Shown here piece after piece: positions 1 through 10,088 of a stretch of 64,000 nt of DNA. The position numbers were made by a program, and so were the translations under genes. The DNA is taken from the NCBI GenBank assembly GCA_036380875.1, contig DASVDX010000035.1:127487-191486 (forward strand), given 5' to 3'. Each line of letters starts with the position of its first letter. Positions within the stretch are counted from its first letter, which is position 1. The DNA comes from ZC4RG17 sp036380875 (GTDB lineage: Bacteria > Actinomycetota > Acidimicrobiia > Spongiisociales > ZC4RG35). The notes beneath the pieces were generated by a model. The model was not told the origin of the DNA and did not search any database. It saw nothing but the letters and a program-made list of their open reading frames with translations.

Positions 1-1
1 G

Positions 2-1021
2 TCGGGGGAGATATACCTGGTGAACTCGGTGTGGCGCCACAACGTCGCCGGCATCGTCCCCAACACCCTCGACACCGAGCTCCTACCGCCGATCCACCAC
101 GTCACGATCGCCGGCAACCTGGTCCACGACAACGGCAACCCCAAGGCACCCTCGTTCACGACCGAATGGGCCGGCTACGGCAACGGGATCATCGTCGCGG
201 GAGGCAACGACTCGCTCGTCTACCGCAACCGGGTCGTGAACCACCCGGCCAACGGCATCGCCGTCACCCCCAACTTGTCGCAGAATCTGTGGATGTCGTC
301 GGGCAACGAGATCATCGAAAACGTGGTGGAGGGCTCCGGCCGGTCCGACATCGCCCTCGCCGGTCCTGCCGCCTCCGGCAACTGCTTCGCCGGCAACGAC
401 GTCTCGTTCACGCTCCCCGTGGGGCTGGAGGTCTTCCAGTCGTGCGATGGCTTGCGACTGCCCTGGCTGTTCGAACTGGCCGGCAGCACCGAGCAGCTGG
501 GGAGGGTCGCCGAAAGTGAGCTCGGGTGGAAGGAGATCATCACCCCCGAGACCGTGCCGAAGCCCGGGCCGCAGGAGAACATGCCTGCGGATGCGCCGGT
601 GCGCCCGGCCGTGAACGTGTTCGCCGGTGCGCGACCGGACCTCGAGGCCATCGAAGTCCCGGATCTGCCCGATGACGTCTCAGTCCACCAGACGAGAGGA
701 GTGACCTTGTTCGGAGTCCTGTTCGCCTCCGCGGCCGGAGTGTTCTTCGGCCTCTACGCCTACCTGCTCCCCTTCGTGCTGTATGCCGCCTGGGTCGGTA
801 TCGCCCTCTGGGACCTGGTTCGACGAGAGGAGCTCGGAAAGGGAAGGGTGATCGCCTGGACGGCGGTCATCCTGCTCGTTCCGTTCATCGGCGTGATCGC
901 CTACCACCTGTTCTCCAACTCGCCGATCCCGCGCTGGCAGCGCCTCACCTACGTCCTAGGCGGTCTCGTCGCCTACCTGGCGATCTTCGGCCTGGGGGCA
1001 GTGGTGGGCGGCATAGTCTGA
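2..1021 (+). CDS. Beta-helix protein with C-terminal PLDc_N-type membrane domain (5' end cut)
   Basis: The frame is open from base 2, so the gene begins upstream of the window; the GTG at 20 is probably internal. The first ~150 residues show short Asn- and Gly-rich strands (NRVVNHPANGIAVTP, NEIIENVVEGSG) typical of NosD/pectate-lyase-like right-handed parallel beta-helices, which usually lie outside the membrane. After a Pro-rich linker, the last ~105 residues form three hydrophobic segments with the WDLVRREE...RVIAWTAVILLVPFIGVIAY pattern of the PLDc_N family (N-terminal domain of cardiolipin synthases). Fusing PLDc_N to the C-terminus of a beta-helix gives a plausible membrane anchor. The stop at 1019-1021 lies 2 bases before the copper oxidase start, so the two are probably cotranscribed. 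The substrate is unknown. Confidence 0.7.
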   Translation, partial: SGEIYLVNSVWRHNVAGIVPNTLDTELLPPIHHVTIAGNLVHDNGNPKAPSFTTEWAGYGNGIIVAGGNDSLVYRNRVVNHPANGIAVTPNLSQNLWMSSGNEIIENVVEGSGRSDIALAGPAASGNCFAGNDVSFTLPVGLEVFQSCDGLRLPWLFELAGSTEQLGRVAESELGWKEIITPETVPKPGPQENMPADAPVRPAVNVFAGARPDLEAIEVPDLPDDVSVHQTRGVTLFGVLFASAAGVFFGLYAYLLPFVLYAAWVGIALWDLVRREELGKGRVIAWTAVILLVPFIGVIAYHLFSNSPIPRWQRLTYVLGGLVAYLAIFGLGAVVGGIV

Positions 1022-1023
1022 CC

Positions 1024-2031
1024 GTGCCCCAGAACACCGGACCGGCCGACCCATCCCGGCGCCGCCTGCTCGCCACCGGCGGGGCTGCTCTGGTCGGTGG
1101 CACGATCCTCGGGCGCTTCAACACGGGGCAAGCGGCCGAACCGGGAAGCGATGAGGGATTCCAGGGCCTGGGTCACTCCTCGGTCCACCGCTCCTCCGCC
1201 CTCTACGGCCACATCCACGAGCCGCCCGACTGGGTGGGCCCTGAGACCCTCGACGCCATCACCCTGCCGCCACCTCCCCGCCGTGGCCCCCAGGACATCG
1301 AACTCGTCGTGGTGGAACAGCACATCGAGGTGGGGGCGGGACTGCACTTCGACGCATGGACCTACGGAGGGACCGTGCCTGGGCCCACGATCCGGGCGAC
1401 GGAAGGCGACCTGCTGCGCATCCGGCTGCGCAACCTCACCGACCATCCCCACAACCTGCATTTCCACGGTGCCCACCGCCCCGAGATGGACGGCTGGGAG
1501 CCGATTCCGGCGGGTGGGGAATTCGTGTACGAGATCGAAGCGGGCCCGGCGGGGCTCCATCCCTACCACTGCCACGTCGCCCCGCTGGCCGAGCACATCG
1601 CCCGCGGGTTGTACGGGATGATGATCGTCGACCCGCCCGAAGGCCGCTCCCCGGCCCACGAAGTGGTCCTGGTGTTGAGTGGCTTCGAGCACGAAGGAGT
1701 GAAGAACGCCGTGACGGCGTGGAACGGCCTCGCCGGGTACTACGACCGCTATCCGATCAAGGTCCCGGCCGGCGAGCCGGTGCGGGCCTACGTGGCCAAC
1801 ATGATCGAATTCGAGCCGATCGGCTCGTTCCACCTCCACGCCCAGACGTTCGACGTTTACCCGGCGGGGATGGGGGAGTCGCCCGTCTTTCGCACCGACA
1901 CCCTGGCGATGGGCCAAGCAGAGCGGGCGATCATCGAGTTCCGCCTTCCTCACCGCGGCAGGTACATGTTCCACCCCCACCAGCACCATCTCGCCGATCG
2001 GGGAGCGATGGGCTGGTTCTCGGCCGTTTAA
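1024..2031 (+). CDS. Two-domain multicopper oxidase, Tat-exported
   Basis: 335 residues from a GTG start 2 bases after the preceding stop. Residues 11-30 (SRRRLLATGGAALVGG) form a twin-arginine signal, so a folded, metal-loaded protein is probably exported. The first cupredoxin domain has HFHG (146-149) and HCH with a downstream EH (182-184, 190-191), the Cys/His set of a type 1 copper centre. The second has HLH (270-272) and HPHQHH (317-322). Two cupredoxin domains rather than three suggest a small laccase or nitrite-reductase-like enzyme that works as a trimer with copper sites at subunit interfaces. The substrate cannot be told from sequence. It follows a beta-helix protein of NosD-like character, so a copper or respiratory role is possible but inferred. 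Confidence 0.8.
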   Translation: MPQNTGPADPSRRRLLATGGAALVGGTILGRFNTGQAAEPGSDEGFQGLGHSSVHRSSALYGHIHEPPDWVGPETLDAITLPPPPRRGPQDIELVVVEQHIEVGAGLHFDAWTYGGTVPGPTIRATEGDLLRIRLRNLTDHPHNLHFHGAHRPEMDGWEPIPAGGEFVYEIEAGPAGLHPYHCHVAPLAEHIARGLYGMMIVDPPEGRSPAHEVVLVLSGFEHEGVKNAVTAWNGLAGYYDRYPIKVPAGEPVRAYVANMIEFEPIGSFHLHAQTFDVYPAGMGESPVFRTDTLAMGQAERAIIEFRLPHRGRYMFHPHQHHLADRGAMGWFSAV

Positions 2032-2050
2032 CTCCTCGGCCGTTTAACTC
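2019..2050 (+). repeat. Perfect 16-bp tandem duplication spanning both stop codons
   Basis: CTCGGCCGTTTAACTC occurs twice head-to-tail (2019-2034 and 2035-2050). Its GTTTAAC core carries TAA on both strands. Copy 1 supplies the stop of the rightward copper oxidase and copy 2 supplies the stop of the leftward JAMM gene. Only 12 bases separate the two stop codons. Confidence 0.9.
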
Positions 2051-2436
2051 CAGATCGGGATCTCCACGGGCTTTCCGCCGCGGATCCACCACCCCTTCAC
2101 ATCCAAATGTGGGACGAAGCCCACGACGACGTGGATCCAGTCGGTTTCGTGCGGCTGGCTCAGATCCGTCTCCGACAAGACGGCCGGGCCACGGGGGTGG
2201 GAATGGAACACCCCGCCGATCTCCCAGCCGTGCCGCTCGGCGTGGCGAAGCGCGGCGAAGTGCTCCTCGGGGGCGATCGTGAAGGCGACGGGTGATGGAT
2301 TGGAGTTGGTCAGCGGGTAGGCGAAACGGATCCGGCCGACCCCATCTGTCGCCAGCAGCCCGCAGCACTCGTTGGGCAGGCAGACCTCGGCGTGCCGAAT
2401 CACGGCCTCCTTCACCCCCTCCGGAAGGCACCTCAT
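2044..2436 (-). CDS. JAMM/MPN+ family metallopeptidase
   Basis: 130 residues, the size of stand-alone bacterial JAB1/MPN+ proteases such as mycobacterial Mec. The zinc motif is complete: an early Glu (NECCGLL), then HSHP followed at the proper distance by the Asp of SETD. Family members remove C-terminal residues from ubiquitin-like sulfur carriers or cleave Cys from CysO-type carriers. The start lies 2 bases after the stop of the rhodanese-ThiF gene, so the two form an operon. A ThiF/MoeB-type activating enzyme plus JAMM protease is a classic sulfur-transfer pair, but no carrier gene (ThiS, MoaD or CysO) is visible nearby. The ATG at 2436 is well placed. Confidence 0.8.
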   Translation of the reverse strand: MRCLPEGVKEAVIRHAEVCLPNECCGLLATDGVGRIRFAYPLTNSNPSPVAFTIAPEEHFAALRHAERHGWEIGGVFHSHPRGPAVLSETDLSQPHETDWIHVVVGFVPHLDVKGWWIRGGKPVEIPIWS

Positions 2437-2438
2437 AA

Positions 2439-3605
2439 TCAGACAGTCTGGCGGGGACGCGGGGCGCAGGTCGGGTCGTAGTCCACCAGTTCGGGCGGCG
2501 AGTCCGGGTCCGAGCAGGCGGGGCAGTCGGCGTTGCGCCGCACCTTCACGGTCTGAAAATCCTGCTCCAGGGCGTCGTAGACGAGGAGCTTGCCGGCGAG
2601 GGTGTCGCCGATCCCGAGCAGCAGCTTGATGGCCTCCAAGGCCTGCACGGAGCCGATGATGCCGGGCAGGACGCCCAGCACTCCCGCCTCGGCGCAGTTG
2701 GGAGCGAGCTCCGGTGGCGGTGGCTGCGGGAAGATGCAGCGGTAGCAGGGGCCCTCGTAGGGGACGAACACCGATGCCTGCCCCTCGAACCGGAAGATCG
2801 AGCCGTGGACCAGCGGAATGCGCAGATGCAGGCTGGCGTCGTTCACGAGATAGCGCGTGGGGAAGTTGTCGCCCCCGTCCACGATCACGTCGTAGCCGCT
2901 CATGATCCGGAGGGCGTTGTCGGCCGACAGCCGTTCCGGGTAGGTGACGATCTTCACGTCGGGGTTGAGGGCGGTGAGGGTCTCCCTGGCCGATTCGACC
3001 TTGGGCATGCCTATGCGGTCGACCCCATGGAGGATCTGACGCTGGAGGTTGGACGGGTCGACGGCGTCGTAGTCGACGATCCCCAACGTCCCCACGCCCG
3101 CCGCCGCCAGGTACATGGCGGCGGGGGATCCGAGGCCGCCAGCACCGATGAGAAGCACCGACGACTCGAGCAGCTTCGTCTGACCCTCCTCACCCACCTC
3201 GGGGAGGAGCAGGTGGCGGTTGTAGCGCTGACGCTGGTCGCTCGACAGCGATTTGGGGATGACCCAGGGCCGGCCCTCGTCCTTCCAGCGGTTGAAGCCG
3301 CCGGCCATGGAGGCGACATCGGTGTAGCCCATCGCTCTGAGCGAAGCGGCGGCGAGGACGCTGCGTGAGCCGCCGGCGCAGAACAGGACGAGCGGCTGGT
3401 TCCGGTCGGGGAGTTGCCTTTCGATCGTGCTCTCGAGCACGCCCCGGGGGATGTGGCGCGCTCCGGCGACCGTTCCCGCCTCGTATTCGTCGGGCTCGCG
3501 GACGTCGATCACGGTCACATCGCCGAGGCGTTCCTCCACCTCGGATGGCTGGAGCTCGGCGATGTCCCGGCGGGCAGCGGCGACCAGATCGGCGTATGAC
3601 GACAT
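2439..3605 (-). CDS. moeB: Rhodanese-ThiF/MoeB-type adenylyltransferase
   Basis: 388 residues. Residues ~10-115 are a rhodanese domain (VIDVREPDEY; Cys76 in LFCAGGSRS as likely persulfide carrier). Residues ~125-375 are an E1-like ThiF fold with GAGGLGSP (154-161) for ATP and two CxxC zinc pairs (CYRC and CPAC). Such enzymes adenylate the C-terminal glycine of a sulfur-carrier protein and pass sulfur to it for molybdopterin, thiamine or cysteine synthesis. Actinobacterial MoeZ and human MOCS3 have the rhodanese after the ThiF domain; here it comes first. The JAMM gene follows directly. Which carrier it serves cannot be told, so the symbol is a family name. Confidence 0.8.
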   Translation of the reverse strand: MSSYADLVAAARRDIAELQPSEVEERLGDVTVIDVREPDEYEAGTVAGARHIPRGVLESTIERQLPDRNQPLVLFCAGGSRSVLAAASLRAMGYTDVASMAGGFNRWKDEGRPWVIPKSLSSDQRQRYNRHLLLPEVGEEGQTKLLESSVLLIGAGGLGSPAAMYLAAAGVGTLGIVDYDAVDPSNLQRQILHGVDRIGMPKVESARETLTALNPDVKIVTYPERLSADNALRIMSGYDVIVDGGDNFPTRYLVNDASLHLRIPLVHGSIFRFEGQASVFVPYEGPCYRCIFPQPPPPELAPNCAEAGVLGVLPGIIGSVQALEAIKLLLGIGDTLAGKLLVYDALEQDFQTVKVRRNADCPACSDPDSPPELVDYDPTCAPRPRQTV

Positions 3606-3635
3606 TCCTCCCTCAACGATAACGGGGCGCCGGCT

Positions 3636-5396
3636 TCAGCCCGCAGGAACGACGGAAACCGTGACGGCGGCGTCGGCGCAGAGGCCGCCTTCGTCGCAGA
3701 CCCGATAGGTGAAGGTGTCGTCGCCGGAGAACCCTGGCGCGGGCCGATAGGTCGCCGTCGCCCGGTCGGAAACGACCCGCCCGTTGGACGGCTGGTCGAT
3801 CGAGGCGACGCGCAGGGTGTCGCCGTCGGGGTCGGTGTCGTTGCGGAGAATGTCGATCACCACAGGGGTCTCGGCCCCGGTGCGGGCGGTGTCATCGGCG
3901 GCCACGGGAGCACGGTTCGAGCCCTCCACCCGGACTGTGACCACGGCGATGTCGCAGCTCCCGTCGGGGGTGCAGGCTCGGTATTCGAACCTGTCGGCGC
4001 CGGAGAAGCCCGGAGCGGGAGAGTAGAGGATCACGGAGGGACCCAGGAGATCGGCTCGTCCCGAGGACGGCGGGGACACGACGGCCTCGACGACCAGGTC
4101 GTCAGGTGTGTCGTTTTGGATCACGTCGAGGGCGACCGGGACGCCTTCGCTCGTGGAAGCGCTGTCGTGGTAGGCGTCGGCCGCGCTCGCCGGGTCGGCC
4201 ATGGCCACCACCGCGGTCCCATCCGAGTCGACAGCCGCACTGGGCGTCGGGAACCCTGTCGGCTCGGCAGTGGCTTGGGGACTCATCGCCCCGGCGGCGG
4301 CAGGGGAGAAGGGCAGGCTGGCCAACCCGCCCAGCAACGAGACGGTGGCCATCGCCGCCGCGCTCGTGACCGTGACGAAATCTCGTCCGAGGCGGTCGAG
4401 GAAGAACGGGATCTGGCCCAGCCATGCCACCGGCCCCATCGACCAGCGCAGGCGCCCCAGCGACACGTTCATGAGGGCCCGGGCCACCGCCGGGTCGAAC
4501 TGCTTGCCGGCCATCCGGGCGATCTCCCGGCGGGCCTCCTCGGGGCCCTTCGCCGCCTGATAGGGGCGGCCCGTCGTCATCACGTCGAAGGCGTCGGCCA
4601 CGGCGACGATGCGGGCGCCGAGCGATATCTGCTCGCCGCGCAGGCCCCGCGGGTAGCCCGATCCGTCCCACCACTCGTGATGGTGCTCGATCGTCTGGGC
4701 CCACTCACCCAGCCACGGGACGAGTGGCGCCGCCACCCGCATCCCGAGCAGCGGGTGCTGCTTGACGAGTTCCTTCTCGTCTGGATCCAGCGGCCCGGGT
4801 TTGTTGAGGATCTCGAGGGGCAGTTCGATCTTCCCGACGTCGTGGAGGAGAGCGGCCCAACGGAGTCGGTCACGGCCTTCCTGGGGGACTCCCATCTCGG
4901 CGGCGAGCACGTCGGCGTAGGCGCGGGTCCGCTCGCTGTGCCCCCGAAGACGGCGGTCGTAGTCGTTGATGGCGTTTGCCAACGAGATGATCAGCCCGGC
5001 GGCTTCGGTGAGGTCCGTGTCGCCGCGCTCGGCGGCGGCCACCCGGCGTCGAAGCTCGGGGATGTTGCTCGACCGGAGGGCGACCCGGAACCGGGACGGA
5101 GCGCGGTCGGGGAACACCATCGTCATCTGCAACATGGCCGTCAGCGGCAGGAGGCGGCGGGCGAGCCGGTCGACGGCCAGCGCCGCGGCCGCCGAGGAGG
5201 CGACGAGGATCAGCCACCAGGCGACGATCTGCAGGGCCCCGCGGGGGACGAACAGGTTCGGGGCCAGCCACAACGACAAGCCGACCGCGGCACCGAGCGG
5301 GGCGAGGAAGATCAGCCCGCGCAAGAGCCAAGCGGCGATCGGACGGGATCGCCACCGGCCGGCATTCGGTCTCCGAGCGCTCCGGGGTGTGGCCAC
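3636..5396 (-). CDS. Membrane HD-GYP protein with two extracellular Ig-like domains
   Basis: 586 residues from a GTG start. Two membrane segments (~22-45 and ~55-78) precede an HD-GYP domain (~150-310) with intact HD (185-186, HDVGK) and GYP (247-249, HHHEWWDGSGYPRGL) motifs, the signature of cyclic-di-GMP phosphodiesterases. A third hydrophobic segment (~341-362) follows. Then come a low-complexity linker and two tandem cadherin-like/Big_9-type beta-sandwich repeats (~405-490 and ~493-583). Each has an NDTPDD/NDTDPDGD strand turn and the YSPAPGFSGADRFEYR or YRPAPGFSGDDTFTYR motif. Three segments put the enzyme inside and the Ig repeats outside. This architecture suggests an enzyme gated from the cell surface. 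It lies 56 bases downstream of aceE on the same strand. Confidence 0.8.
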   Translation of the reverse strand: MATPRSARRPNAGRWRSRPIAAWLLRGLIFLAPLGAAVGLSLWLAPNLFVPRGALQIVAWWLILVASSAAAALAVDRLARRLLPLTAMLQMTMVFPDRAPSRFRVALRSSNIPELRRRVAAAERGDTDLTEAAGLIISLANAINDYDRRLRGHSERTRAYADVLAAEMGVPQEGRDRLRWAALLHDVGKIELPLEILNKPGPLDPDEKELVKQHPLLGMRVAAPLVPWLGEWAQTIEHHHEWWDGSGYPRGLRGEQISLGARIVAVADAFDVMTTGRPYQAAKGPEEARREIARMAGKQFDPAVARALMNVSLGRLRWSMGPVAWLGQIPFFLDRLGRDFVTVTSAAAMATVSLLGGLASLPFSPAAAGAMSPQATAEPTGFPTPSAAVDSDGTAVVAMADPASAADAYHDSASTSEGVPVALDVIQNDTPDDLVVEAVVSPPSSGRADLLGPSVILYSPAPGFSGADRFEYRACTPDGSCDIAVVTVRVEGSNRAPVAADDTARTGAETPVVIDILRNDTDPDGDTLRVASIDQPSNGRVVSDRATATYRPAPGFSGDDTFTYRVCDEGGLCADAAVTVSVVPAG

Positions 5397-5452
5397 CGAC
5401 CAACTAGTCGGCCTCAGCCCGGGGGTTTCAAGTGCCGATCAGGCGGCCGCGA

Positions 5453-8176
<2,724 letters not shown>

Positions 8177-8244
8177 ACCTCTGAGCCTACCGCCTGGCGA
8201 GGTCAACGGTACGAGAGCGCCGGGAGGGTCACCGGTGAGAGTGA

Positions 8245-8269
8245 CGCAAAGTACTTTACACCGCAAAGT
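8245..8269 (+). promoter_or_regulatory. Candidate operator: AAAGTACTTT palindrome plus repeated CGCAAAGT
   Basis: A perfect 10-bp palindrome AAAGTACTTT (8248-8257) lies within two direct copies of CGCAAAGT (8245-8252 and 8262-8269, 17 bp apart). It sits 21 bases before the first gene of an operon whose second gene is a winged-helix regulator. Autoregulation by that protein is the simplest inference. It is A/T-richer than its surroundings and could overlap the promoter. Confidence 0.45.
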
Positions 8270-8290
8270 GACCGTCTTACCCTTCAGCGC

Positions 8291-8836
8291 ATGGACTCGA
8301 CCACCCTCCGTCCCGAGGACGCCCGCCTGCTCCTCGCCGAGATCGAGCGGGCACGCCGAGCCACCCGTTATCGCATCGGGCAGTACAGCTGGATCTCGTT
8401 TGCGATCTGGGCCACCGTTTTCGCAGGAGCAGCCATCGTCGGCCCTCGCCTCGTCTTGTACTGGGTCGTGGCCGTGCCGGTCGCCCTGGCGCTGACCGCC
8501 GCCTCCGACATGTTGCTGTCCGAGGCCCGTACAGCCCGGCGGGCGGATTGGCGCTACTGGGCAATCGGCGCGGCCATCTCCATCGCTAACTTCGGCGGAG
8601 GATGGCTGTTCACCTTCTCGTTCCTGGCGGCTTGGACATGGTTCGTGCTCGGCATGGGCTTTGCCGGATTCGCCTGGCTCGACCACCATCGCGGCGCCGC
8701 CCTGGCACTGGTCGGCATGGCACTCCTGGCCTTGTTTTCTCTCGGACTCGACATCGACCCCGAAACCGTCTACCGGGCCCTGGCTGGCGTGTTCGCCGCC
8801 GGGACCGCCGCCTGCGCCAGGGGGATGAAGCCATGA
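8291..8836 (+). CDS. Small integral membrane protein of the ABC exporter operon
   Basis: 181 residues. A charged N-terminus (RPEDARLLLAEIERARRATRYR) is followed by about five hydrophobic segments. No enzyme motif is visible and I do not recognise a named family. Its stop overlaps the regulator start (ATGA at 8833), so it is translated in the same operon as a winged-helix regulator and an ABC-2 exporter. A role as sensor or accessory subunit is plausible from context only. The ATG at 8291 is chosen because it follows the operator and opens a convincing domain; the longer frame upstream runs into aceE sequence. Confidence 0.65.
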   Translation: MDSTTLRPEDARLLLAEIERARRATRYRIGQYSWISFAIWATVFAGAAIVGPRLVLYWVVAVPVALALTAASDMLLSEARTARRADWRYWAIGAAISIANFGGGWLFTFSFLAAWTWFVLGMGFAGFAWLDHHRGAALALVGMALLALFSLGLDIDPETVYRALAGVFAAGTAACARGMKP

Positions 8837-9153
8837 CCGAGAAGACCGACGCCCACCCCATCGTCCAACTCGACGAGGTCGTGCACCAACGAGTCCGGCT
8901 CGGGATCCTGGCGGTGCTCTCCGAAGCCGAGAAGGTGGACTTCACCCATCTTCGTGACGTCCTCGGTGTGACGGACGGCAACCTGAGCCGCCACCTGTCG
9001 GTCCTCCACGAAGCGGGTTATGTCGAAACTCACAAGACATTCGAGGGCCGCCGCCCCCGAACGTGGATAGTCGCCACCAGGCTCGGCCGACGAGCGCTGG
9101 CCGACCATCTGGCGGCACTGAGAGACCTCATCGCACAGGTAGGTGAGCCGTGA
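8833..9153 (+). CDS. Winged-helix transcriptional regulator
   Basis: 106 residues. A helix-turn-helix core (LRDVLGVTDGNLSRHLSVLHEAGYV) is followed by a wing (THKTFEGRRPRTWIVATRLGRRAL). This matches the small MarR/ArsR-like 'winged helix DNA-binding' regulators often encoded beside ABC-2 exporters. No metal-binding cysteines are present, so it is not an ArsR metal sensor. The start overlaps the preceding stop by 4 bases and its own stop overlaps the ATPase start (GTGA at 9150). It probably represses its own operon through the palindrome at 8248-8257 (inference). Confidence 0.8.
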   Translation: MTEKTDAHPIVQLDEVVHQRVRLGILAVLSEAEKVDFTHLRDVLGVTDGNLSRHLSVLHEAGYVETHKTFEGRRPRTWIVATRLGRRALADHLAALRDLIAQVGEP

Positions 9154-10088
9154 GCAACGTCCTCGTAGTCGAAGATCTCGCCCGCTCGTTCGGCGATCTG
9201 GTCGCCGTCGACGGGGTCTCGTTGACGATCAGCCCAGGCGAGACCTACGGGCTTCTCGGGCCCAACGGCGCCGGCAAGACGACGACGATCTCCATGATCG
9301 CCGGTCTCCTGCGGCCCGACCGCGGGCGAATCGAGGTATTGGGGCGACAGATGAGCGCCTCGAACCTGGAAGCCAAGTCGCTCGTGGGCCTGGTGCCCCA
9401 GGAGATCGCCATCTACCCGGACCTCACCGGCGAGGAGAACCTCCGGTTCTTCGGTCGGCTGTACGGCATGGGCGGGCCCGAGTTGGCGAAGCGGATCGAC
9501 GAGGTGCTCGCCATCGTCGGTCTCGAAGCCCGGAGAGACGACAAGACCTCCGAGTACTCGGGCGGCATGAAGCGACGGCTCAACATCGCCATCGGCCTGC
9601 TCCACCGACCTCAACTCCTGATCCTCGACGAGCCGACGGTGGGCGTCGACCCCCAGTCCCGCAATTCGATCCTCGAGTCGGTCGAAGCGCTGGCCAGCGA
9701 GGGCATGTCGGTCCTCTACACCACCCACTACATGGAGGAGGCCGAGAGGCTGTGTGACCGGGTCGGGATCATCGACGAAGGCCGGCTCGTCGCCGAAGGG
9801 ACCCGCCGCGAACTGGTGGCGCAGGTCGGGCAGCTGGACCGCGTCGAGCTGCGGGGACGCGACGGCATCGAGGCGGCCGCGGCGGCCGTGCGGGCGGTGG
9901 AAGGGGTGAGTGAAGCGGCGGTTGGAGACAGCACGCTCAGCGTCCTCGCCACCGAGGCTTCTTCGGTCCTGCCTGCCCTGCTCTCGGCGGCAGGGTCGGC
10001 GGGTATGACGGTGACCGGCGTGGAGGTGCAAGAGCCGGACCTCGAGGCGGTCTTCCTCCACCTCACCGGGAAGGCGTTGCGAGACTGA
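9150..10088 (+). CDS. ABC-2 exporter ATP-binding protein
   Basis: 312 residues from a GTG start. The nucleotide-binding domain fills residues ~4-225: Walker A GPNGAGKT, signature YSGGMKRR, Walker B LLILDEPT and the switch histidine in TTHYMEEA. The last ~90 residues form the C-terminal extension (DUF4162-like) common in drug and antibiotic exporters of the DrrA/CcmA type. It powers the two permeases that follow with start/stop overlaps. The cargo is unknown; a hydrophobic drug, lipid or peptide is typical of the family. Confidence 0.9.
   Translation: MSNVLVVEDLARSFGDLVAVDGVSLTISPGETYGLLGPNGAGKTTTISMIAGLLRPDRGRIEVLGRQMSASNLEAKSLVGLVPQEIAIYPDLTGEENLRFFGRLYGMGGPELAKRIDEVLAIVGLEARRDDKTSEYSGGMKRRLNIAIGLLHRPQLLILDEPTVGVDPQSRNSILESVEALASEGMSVLYTTHYMEEAERLCDRVGIIDEGRLVAEGTRRELVAQVGQLDRVELRGRDGIEAAAAAVRAVEGVSEAAVGDSTLSVLATEASSVLPALLSAAGSAGMTVTGVEVQEPDLEAVFLHLTGKALRD

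Noticed and set aside
8177..8689. N-terminal extension of AceE
   Set aside because: It crosses the operator and the divergent membrane gene; the family N-terminus fits the ATG at 8176.
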